This document shows positions 6,131-11,083 of a stretch of DNA of 11,083 nt, piece after piece. The notes under the pieces are model-generated. The model was not told the origin of the DNA, made no database searches, and saw nothing but the letters and a program-made list of their open reading frames with translations. Where the stretch lies: NCBI GenBank assembly GCA_038230695.1, contig JBBRMT010000161.1, positions 1 through 11,083 on the forward strand. The letters are read 5' to 3'. How positions within the stretch are numbered: position 1 is the stretch's first letter; each line of letters starts with the position of its first letter. This DNA is from QHBQ01 sp038230695 (GTDB lineage Bacteria > Chloroflexota > Chloroflexia > QHBQ01). The position numbers and the translations under genes were made by a program.

Positions 6131-6159
6131 ATTATACGGGATTTTGCCGCTGCTGTCAA
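6131..6159 (-). promoter_or_regulatory. Consensus sigma-70 promoter of recA
   Basis: Minus strand: -35 TTGACA (6154-6159), exactly 17 bp, then -10 TATAAT (6131-6136). Both hexamers and the spacing are perfect consensus. Transcription would start near 6124, giving a leader of about 110 nt. Confidence 0.85.
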
Positions 6160-6232
6160 TAGGTAAGATGGCTTTATTCAGGGCAATTTATGCTCAAAAT
6201 GATACTCACTATCTTTGCACTTTAACAACGGC

Positions 6233-6465
6233 TCAGGCAGCCAAACGTACCTGAAGGTCAACCACGTCGGCTCCCGCCAGTAATTGATCGCACAGCCACA
6301 GCAGTAGCTTGCGCCGATGCTCGCGCTGCAACTCAGCACGGATGTCACCCCAGGTGGGCGGCGGCTGGCCCGCCTCCTGCACGGCGATGCGCCGCACCCG
6401 CTGCTGTTCCAGGTATGTCAGCACACAGAACACGATTAACCAGTAGCGCACAATCACAGTGCTAC
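6233..6465 (-). pseudogene. Transposase C-terminal remnant (DDE, IS4/IS701-like)
   Basis: About 77 codons in frame, from RSTVIVRYWLIVFCVLTYLEQQ to a stop after DLQVRLAA. The VRYWLIVF...TYLE block followed by a charged tail resembles the extreme C-terminus of DDE transposases of the IS4/IS701 type; the family call is from memory of pattern only. The N-terminal several hundred codons and any catalytic residues are gone. The fragment is cut exactly at the left inverted repeat of the miniature element (6466). The open frame that continues to 6532 is a chimera with that element, with a GTG as first codon. Its own outer inverted repeat could not be recognised between 6160 and 6232. Confidence 0.6.
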
Positions 6466-6618
6466 GAAAGTGTCTGATAAGTTGGACAAATGAGGATGCG
6501 GATGGGTAAAATAGAAGTATGAACGCAATCACCCGCAGACCCTACCCTAGACGACCTCAGTGACAAACAGTGGGCCATCATTGCCCCCTTCATTCCTCCT
6601 TACTTTTCAGACACTTTC
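6466..6618 (+). mobile_element. 153-bp IS5-family-derived miniature element (MITE-like)
   Basis: It is bounded by 16-bp inverted repeats, GAAAGTGTCTGATAAG (6466-6481) and CTTTTCAGACACTTTC (6603-6618), with one mismatch. Inside, an ATG at 6519 begins MNAITRRPYPR, and after a frameshift near 6549 the next frame reads DDLSDKQWAIIAPFIPP (6550-6600). Together these give the YP-DLTDEQW-I-P-IPP start typical of IS5-family transposases. The rest of the transposase is deleted, so the element is non-autonomous. No target-site duplication is evident in the flanks (TAC versus TCA). The right end lies 7 bp from the stop codon of the deacetylase gene. Confidence 0.75.
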
Positions 6619-6625
6619 TCAGCAC

Positions 6626-7642
6626 TCACTTCAGCCAGTGGTCGAGCTTCTGCAAGAAGGTAGTCATATCGTCGCCGCCGAAGACCTGCACGCGGGGGAT
6701 GGTGTATAGCAGGTCGTCATTATTATGGCGCGGGTCGCCGAGGCCGTAGGCGGAGATGAAGCCCGCCGAGCGCACGTGCTGAATTGCCAGATCGTTGTAT
6801 CCCCCCCAGGGATAGGCGAAGTGCTTGACTGGATGACCGAGCAGCGTCTCCAGGTTCTTCTTGGCAACATCCAACTGTACTTTGAACTCCTCATCGCTGG
6901 TAAGTGTCGCCAGATTCTGATGATCATAGGTGTGACTGCAGATGGCGTGGCCCTTCTTGTCGAGATAGCGTAGATTGTCGGCGGTGAAGTAGTTCTCCTT
7001 GTCCAGCACCACCATCATCGGGAACCATGCAGCCAGCAGACCGTACTTCTCCAAAATCGGCACGCCATAAGTCCAGGCGCTGGCGTAGCCGTCGTCAATC
7101 GTGAGCATCACCGACTTGTCAGGGATGTCGAAGGTTGGGTCGGTGTAGTAGCGGTACATATCGTCTGGTAGAACAATCTGATAGCCCTGATTCTTGATAT
7201 AGGCCATCTGATCGTCGAAGTCTTTGGGCAGCACGGTTGCTTGCTTGGTCGCATCATTGTAACTGACATCCCACTCGCGAATGCGATGATAGCATAGCAC
7301 GGTGACATTGGGGCGCTGGTGTAGCGCGGTGACGGTAGCGGTGGCATCGGCGGCGTTAATCGCGGGCGTGGGTGTGGCTGGCACTGCTGTAGCGGTGGGC
7401 GGCACGGAGGTAATGGTTGGTGGCGCGGGTGTATTAGTACGCGGCACGGCGGTGGGTGGTAGGCTCTGTGCTACGGTCGTGTTGGTAGGTGAAGGGGTGT
7501 TAGCCGATGTATCCCCCCCGCAGGCGGCCAGCAACCCGGCTGCCCCCGCTGCTGCGCCCAACGCCAGCGTCCCGCGTAGGAACGCCCGCCGCGATAGTCC
7601 TTTGTCCTGCTCCTCAGTATCTTGCTGATTGTTGCGCGGCAT
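6626..7642 (-). CDS. Tat-exported lipoprotein polysaccharide deacetylase (CE4, NodB domain)
   Basis: Predicted cell-surface deacetylase of a polysaccharide such as peptidoglycan, chitin-type or exopolysaccharide chains. The N-terminus has a twin-arginine motif (SRRAFLRG, 17-24), an Ala/Gly/Leu-rich core and a lipobox LLAAC with Cys41, so it is probably a Tat-exported lipoprotein. A Pro/Thr-rich stalk spans about 48-98. The NodB domain follows: motif 1 TIDDGY (181-186, Asp183/Asp184), motif 2 SHTYDH (236-241, metal ligands His237 and His241) and motif 3 FAYPWGGYND (275-284). The 338-residue length fits a short membrane-anchored CE4 enzyme. It starts at ATG 7642 with AGGA 6 nt upstream and has its own promoter at 7688-7717. 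Substrate unknown. Confidence 0.9.
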   Translation of the reverse strand: MPRNNQQDTEEQDKGLSRRAFLRGTLALGAAAGAAGLLAACGGDTSANTPSPTNTTVAQSLPPTAVPRTNTPAPPTITSVPPTATAVPATPTPAINAADATATVTALHQRPNVTVLCYHRIREWDVSYNDATKQATVLPKDFDDQMAYIKNQGYQIVLPDDMYRYYTDPTFDIPDKSVMLTIDDGYASAWTYGVPILEKYGLLAAWFPMMVVLDKENYFTADNLRYLDKKGHAICSHTYDHQNLATLTSDEEFKVQLDVAKKNLETLLGHPVKHFAYPWGGYNDLAIQHVRSAGFISAYGLGDPRHNNDDLLYTIPRVQVFGGDDMTTFLQKLDHWLK

Positions 7643-7687
7643 TGCTCTTCCTTTTCTATTTAACCACAGGTTGGCTCGTCTGAGCCT

Positions 7688-7717
7688 ATTTTACATGGGG
7701 GCTAAAGGTAGTGTCAA
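7688..7717 (-). promoter_or_regulatory. Sigma-70-type promoter of the deacetylase gene
   Basis: Minus strand: -35 TTGACA (7712-7717), an 18-bp spacer, then -10 TAAAAT (7688-7693). It lies about 45 bp upstream of the ATG. Confidence 0.7.
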
Positions 7718-7732
7718 GCCGATTTCGCGAGG

Positions 7733-7847
7733 GGTTGCTGACTAACGAGGGCAGTCCACCGCCCGCCCCTACGGATACACAATAACTTGTATCACACCCC
7801 TGACCCGGGTTGCAGATTAACGAGGGCGGGCCACCGTCCGCCCCTAC
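7733..7847. repeat. Two copies of the CCCGCCCCTAC palindrome, 75 bp apart
   Basis: The copies at 7733-7772 and 7808-7847 share GGTTGCTGACTAACGAGGGC with two differences, then a C/G-rich arm ending CGCCCCTAC. The second copy keeps an 8-bp stem with one G:T wobble; the first has two mismatches. They are relatives of the hairpin at 1-224 and lie between the SLH and deacetylase genes. Confidence 0.75.
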
Positions 7848-7861
7848 ATCCCGATCAATTC

Positions 7862-7889
7862 ATTACCACTCACCAGTCACTAATCACTT
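7862..7889. repeat. Heptamer tract overlapping the SLH gene 3' end
   Basis: The 7-bp units ATTACCA, CTCACCA, GTCACTA and ATCACTT run in phase. The SLH stop codon (7870-7872) and its last five or six codons lie within this tract. Confidence 0.55.
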
Positions 7890-8670
7890 GAGGTAAGGGG
7901 TTGCTGATGCCATCGCCAACCACCTTGCTTACCTCGGCGCGGGTAATGCTGTTGTTGGGCCGAAAAGCGCCATCGGGATAGCCGCTGATGACCCCGTGCA
8001 GGTGGCCGGTTTCGATGAACTGGTAGGCCCAGTTGGTGTGCGGCACATCGCTGAAGGTGGCGGTGGCTGGGTCATAGGGAGCCCAGCCCTGGATGCGTAC
8101 CACCACTGAGGTTAGTTCCGCGCGGGTAATATTGTTATGCGGCAGGTAGCAAGGTGAGGCCACGCCGTGATCAGCGCAGGGGTGGCTGCTCTGATTATCG
8201 TAGTAGCCGGTGACGGCGGCGAAGGCGTAGGAGGTCTGGATGTAATCGTAGGCCCAGTAAGTGGGTGGCACGTCGCTGAATATCTGGCTGAGATGCTGGA
8301 TCTGCCATGCCTTCGCCTTCACTATCACCTTTGCCACCTGGTCGCGCTGCATATTGGCGCTGGGGTGGAAGCTGCCGTCGGGGTAGCCGCTGATTGCGCC
8401 CAGGCAGGTTAGCTGGCCGATAGCTTGATATGCCCAGTAGCTGGGCGGCACATCAGTGTAGCTGAAGGTACAGAGCGTGGCAGTGGGGGTGGATGGATCG
8501 TCGTGTTGGGCAGGCGTGAGGGAGTTTTGAGTTGGTGCAGGGGGGGATTGCGTCCACCCTGAGTTTTGAGTTTCCAAGTAGGGATTTGGCGGTTGCGCCT
8601 TCGCCCCGGATACGCTGGTGAGCAGCAGAGTAGCGATGGCTATCGTGAAGATGGTGCGTTGCAATGTCAT
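7870..8670 (-). CDS. Secreted protein with three S-layer homology (SLH) domains
   Basis: 266 residues. A Sec signal peptide (hydrophobic 7-20, AKA-Q cleavage after residue 25) is followed by a Pro/Gln/Thr-rich linker (26-66). Three SLH domains follow: about 69-122 (YTDVPPSYWAYQAI...ISGYPDGSFHP), 131-196 (FSDVPPTYWAYDYI) and 206-255 (FSDVPHTNWAYQFI...ISGYPDGAFRP...ITRAEVSKVV). SLH domains anchor proteins non-covalently to cell-wall polymers. No other domain is present, so it may be an anchor or structural envelope protein. The second domain carries a loop with two Cys (164 and 173). The start is ATG 8670 with AGGGAGG ending 10 nt upstream. It lies 14 bp behind the glycosidase stop and is probably in the same operon. 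Its C-terminal VISDW is encoded by the heptamer repeat. Confidence 0.88.
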   Translation of the reverse strand: MTLQRTIFTIAIATLLLTSVSGAKAQPPNPYLETQNSGWTQSPPAPTQNSLTPAQHDDPSTPTATLCTFSYTDVPPSYWAYQAIGQLTCLGAISGYPDGSFHPSANMQRDQVAKVIVKAKAWQIQHLSQIFSDVPPTYWAYDYIQTSYAFAAVTGYYDNQSSHPCADHGVASPCYLPHNNITRAELTSVVVRIQGWAPYDPATATFSDVPHTNWAYQFIETGHLHGVISGYPDGAFRPNNSITRAEVSKVVGDGISNPLPQVISDW

Positions 8671-8684
8671 TTTTTTTATCCTCC

Positions 8685-10280
8685 CTACTGTTCATTCCGG
8701 CGTAGGGTCGGTTCTGGCAGGCGGGTTTTAGCTTCGGCAGCCTTGCCCTTGAGTTGCTGCCCACTGGGCAGCTCGTAGAACTGATCGCCGGTGGCGATCT
8801 CGAACTGGTATTGCGCTTCCTTATATGTGCAGGTTAGCTGATAGTGGCGGTTGGCCTGGATATGGATGACCCGCTTGCCATCAATCTCCGCCGAGCAGCG
8901 CAGGGTGGTTTCGCAGTCGGACTCGAACGGCAGGTTGACCACGCCATGCGGTTCGGGCAGGCGGATGTCCCAGCTAACCGAGTTGTCGCGGGCGCAACTT
9001 TCGATGCCCATCACGTTCTCGAACAACATTGCGATCGGCCCCAGCCCCGACCAGCCGACGAAGCGGGGGCGGCTGAGGTTGCCGCGAGTTGGCGCATCGG
9101 GAGCATAGTTCTCCCATACCGTCTGAGTGTCGCGGTAGACCTGAACCATGTTTTCCACATGGTTGAGGGCAATTTCGTGAGCAAGCTGGCGGTAGCCATG
9201 CTCGACCAGCCCCTTGATTACCATATAGTTAGTAGGAGCCCACACCCCGCCATTCCAGTACGCGCCACCCGGATTATAGCCACTGGCATCGGCGGCCAGG
9301 GTGGGGATACGATGCAACCGCTTGAAGCTGCGCTCATCTTCGAGGTGGGCGACGAACCGCGCCATACGCTCTGGCGGCACCAGGTCGGCAACCAGCGCCC
9401 AGTAAGAGGTGATTGCCTTGTTCGGCCCCAACTGCTCGTGATGGGGGCGGTCGTAATAGAAACCGCTCTGCTCATCCCAGAACTTTTCGTTGATCAACGC
9501 CCGCAGGTGGGCGTATTCCGCCCGCAACTCAGCCGCCTCAGTCTGGTGGCCGCACAGATCGCCGATATTTGCCAGCATCTTGGCATCGAGCGCCTGCTGA
9601 GCGGTGGCATCCAGCCACGACCAGTATTGGTGATAATGCTCCGAGTCGGGGATGCGGGCGGAGTTATCCAGCCCACTTGACCAGCCGGTGGCGAAGTAAG
9701 TGCCATCCGGCCAGGCACGGTAGCGGCGATACCAGAGGTGGTAGGCGTAGAGCGGGGCGAAGATTTTTTGCAGCCGCTCCTTGTCGCCAAAGCGCAGGTA
9801 GTGCAGCCACTCCACCCAGGTCATGATGTTGGGGCCAGTGCCATCAGGGTCGTTCTCGGCGTATACATCGCTGCCATCAACTTCGATAAGCTGGCGGCAG
9901 ATGTAGCCGTCGGGGTGCTGCTTGGCGTAGAAGTTGTCGAGGGTGCGGATAGCAGGGAAAAGGCGATGTACGTACTGGCAGAAGATAGTGATGAACGCAC
10001 TGTCCCACATGAACAGATGGCTGTTGAAGGCAGTCTCCACGAAGTCGGCGATGAACTTGCTCTCGCGGTTGGGGCGAATGAAGTTGCCAAAGGCCACCTC
10101 CCAGGCATAATAATAGAGACGGATGGCGCTGTCGTGGCCCTGCCACAGCGGCTGGGGCAGTTGGTGACGGTCCTCGTAGAAGTATGGCACGGGATTGCGT
10201 ACATAGGTGTCGCGCAGGAAGGCGTTGGCCTGCACCCAGGGGCCAATCTCTGGTGGCACGTAGCGGTCGCGGTGGTACAT
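8685..10280 (-). CDS. GH63/GH37-like (alpha/alpha)6-barrel glycosidase
   Basis: 531 residues. The pattern fits the MGH1-like/trehalase group of alpha-glycosidases. RESKFIADFVETAFNSHLFM and MWDSAF (72-96) are typical of GH63-type enzymes. SGLDNSARI (202-210) carries the likely general acid Asp205, and TVWENYAPD (387-395) carries the likely base Glu390. PGGAYWNGGVWAPTNYMV (337-354) and FVGWSGLGPI (407-416) are barrel blocks. The final 100 residues look like beta strands. Substrate could be trehalose, mannosylglycerate, glucosylglycerate or another alpha-glucoside, and cannot be chosen from sequence alone. There is no signal peptide, so it is probably cytoplasmic. AAGGAGG lies at 10292-10298, 11 nt before the ATG, and a promoter at 10313-10341. 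It is the first gene of an operon with the SLH protein. Confidence 0.85.
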   Translation of the reverse strand: MYHRDRYVPPEIGPWVQANAFLRDTYVRNPVPYFYEDRHQLPQPLWQGHDSAIRLYYYAWEVAFGNFIRPNRESKFIADFVETAFNSHLFMWDSAFITIFCQYVHRLFPAIRTLDNFYAKQHPDGYICRQLIEVDGSDVYAENDPDGTGPNIMTWVEWLHYLRFGDKERLQKIFAPLYAYHLWYRRYRAWPDGTYFATGWSSGLDNSARIPDSEHYHQYWSWLDATAQQALDAKMLANIGDLCGHQTEAAELRAEYAHLRALINEKFWDEQSGFYYDRPHHEQLGPNKAITSYWALVADLVPPERMARFVAHLEDERSFKRLHRIPTLAADASGYNPGGAYWNGGVWAPTNYMVIKGLVEHGYRQLAHEIALNHVENMVQVYRDTQTVWENYAPDAPTRGNLSRPRFVGWSGLGPIAMLFENVMGIESCARDNSVSWDIRLPEPHGVVNLPFESDCETTLRCSAEIDGKRVIHIQANRHYQLTCTYKEAQYQFEIATGDQFYELPSGQQLKGKAAEAKTRLPEPTLRRNEQ

Positions 10281-10312
10281 GGCGGATACAACCTCCTTGT
10301 TGGTCTGCCGTT

Positions 10313-10341
10313 ATAATAATAGGAAATCGGGCTGGACGCAA
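10313..10341 (-). promoter_or_regulatory. Promoter of the glycosidase-SLH operon
   Basis: Minus strand: -35 TTGCGT (10336-10341), a 17-bp spacer, then -10 TATTAT (10313-10318). It lies about 32 bp upstream of the ATG. The sequence is AT-rich, so an alternative -10, TATAAC, overlaps it slightly downstream. Confidence 0.5.
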
Positions 10342-10439
10342 GGGGTGGGAAGTATAAACGCCTGCTTTCAAACAAACAGACCACGCTGCTATCGCTGAAC
10401 AGCTTGCATATAAGGCAGATGTGGCAATTCTTGGCTTTG

Positions 10440-10468
10440 TTGACTACAGTTGCACAAATCTGTATATA
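10440..10468 (+). promoter_or_regulatory. Upstream promoter P1 before the lipoprotein gene
   Basis: -35 TTGACT (10440-10445), 17 bp, then -10 TATATA (10463-10468). The run of nine C at 10485-10493 follows about 16 bp after the -10. The surrounding 10430-10515 stretch is unusually AT-rich for this window. Confidence 0.5.
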
Positions 10469-10484
10469 TAAAAACTACATATAT

Positions 10485-10493
10485 CCCCCCCCC
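10485..10493 (+). repeat. Homopolymeric tract of nine C
   Basis: C9 in an AT-rich context between the two candidate promoters. Its length could vary by slippage, but no evidence of function is visible. Confidence 0.6.
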
Positions 10494-10539
10494 ACTATAA
10501 TTGGTTATAAAATATACTTGATTCCAGAGAACGAAATCC

Positions 10540-10568
10540 TTGACAGAGGTGTGAAGATGTGTTATCAT
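10540..10568 (+). promoter_or_regulatory. Near-consensus promoter P2 of the lipoprotein gene
   Basis: -35 TTGACA (10540-10545), 17 bp, then -10 TATCAT (10563-10568, five of six consensus). Transcription would start near 10575. Together with P1 it fills the otherwise gene-free stretch 10342-10609. Confidence 0.75.
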
Positions 10569-10645
10569 AAGGCTACTAAAGTTAGACGATCAACGGCGGA
10601 AAAGCGATAATGGCTCAGAGACAGCCAGAAGGGGATGGTTATCTG

Positions 10646-11083
10646 ATGAGGACAATGGCACGGGCAATCAGTATGTTGTTTATAATCGCCTTTGTACTGC
10701 TGGGCTGCAGCGCTGCGCCAGCGACTCAGAACAACGTATCGCCAACCTCGCCCCAGGCGCTTGCCACCAGCAGTACGGCTACGAGTACACTGATGCCTAC
10801 CGCAACCCTGACGAACAATACCCCCATTATTGCACAAACGTCAACCCCAGCTGGCAGCACCCCCACCTCCCCTGCGATCCTGCCCACACCGAATGGCACT
10901 TTCGATATGAACATTTATTTTACTCCACTACCAACTACGCCCCAGCCGACCTTCCCACCACCCCCAACCCCGCAGGCCCCTATTCCACCCAGCGCGGTTA
11001 CGCTCTCCAATGAGCCAATCAACCTAACCAATGGCGCTACGCCGCTGATCTGGGCAGCACAGGCTAGCGATTCCTTGACTATC
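10646..11083 (+). CDS. Lipoprotein with Pro/Thr-rich stalk, 3'-truncated by window end
   Basis: The frame is open to the last base with no stop. From the ATG at 10646 it gives 146 residues: a short basic n-region (MRTMARA), a hydrophobic core (about 8-19) and a lipobox LLGC with Cys21, so it is a Sec-type lipoprotein. Residues about 25-120 are a low-complexity Pro/Thr/Ser/Ala/Asn stalk, like that of the deacetylase. A more ordered stretch, LSNEPINLTNGATPLIWAAQ, begins near 123 and may open a globular domain, which I do not recognise. AAGGGGA lies 10 nt upstream of this ATG. An alternative ATG at 10610 adds 12 polar residues with a weaker ribosome site. The gene is divergent from the glycosidase operon, and promoter P2 is directly upstream. 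Substrate or role unknown. Confidence 0.75.
   Translation, partial: MRTMARAISMLFIIAFVLLGCSAAPATQNNVSPTSPQALATSSTATSTLMPTATLTNNTPIIAQTSTPAGSTPTSPAILPTPNGTFDMNIYFTPLPTTPQPTFPPPPTPQAPIPPSAVTLSNEPINLTNGATPLIWAAQASDSLTI

Noticed and set aside
6233..6532. 99-residue open frame as an intact gene
   Set aside because: Its first 22 residues or so come from the reverse strand of the miniature element and the rest is a transposase tail, so it is a chimera.
9738..10316. 192-codon plus-strand frame opposite the glycosidase
   Set aside because: It is antisense to a well-supported glycosidase with clear catalytic motifs.
10404..10610. 68-codon plus-strand frame
   Set aside because: It runs through both candidate promoters and the C9 tract, with no ribosome site or protein-like composition.

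Overview
The window reads as an ordinary chromosomal segment of a GC-rich bacterium, most likely a member of Chloroflexota. This placement is an inference from three things: the protein styles (Pro/Thr-rich lipoprotein stalks, an SLH-domain protein), the recA-recX-VOC gene order, and the dispersed GC-rich palindromes and heptamer tracts. No marker gene settles it. Almost all genes lie on the minus strand. I found no CRISPR array, rRNA, tRNA, phage or recognisable defence locus, and no convincing new multi-gene system.

Layout, left to right. 1-271: a 66-bp tandem repeat carrying GC-rich hairpins, then a 7-bp repeat tract, downstream of pyrG. 281-1924 (-): pyrG, CTP synthase. 2086-2754 (-): a metallo-beta-lactamase-fold protein whose metal-binding residues are largely lost. 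2760-3003: a divergent promoter region. 3004-3252 (+): a small unrecognised protein. 3253-4715 (-): recX and a VOC/glyoxalase-like gene, overlapping by ATGA. 4930-6015 (-): recA, with a textbook sigma-70 promoter and an SOS-like operator. 6233-6618: insertion-sequence debris, made of a transposase C-terminus abutting a 153-bp IS5-derived miniature element. 6626-7642 (-): a Tat-exported lipoprotein polysaccharide deacetylase. 7733-7889: more dispersed repeats. 7870-10280 (-): an operon of a GH63/GH37-like glycosidase followed by a secreted SLH-domain protein. 10440-11083 (+): stacked promoters and the 5' part of a lipoprotein gene cut by the window end.

The functional groups are CTP synthesis, homologous recombination with its modulator RecX, and carbohydrate or cell-surface functions. 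The most notable structure is intergenic. Two families of GC-rich palindromic repeats and a 7-bp repeat tract recur next to minus-strand genes. In two cases the repeat supplies the last codons of a protein (VOC and SLH). Other points worth a second look are the degenerate MBL active site, the two long charged insertions in RecX, and the recA promoter/operator.
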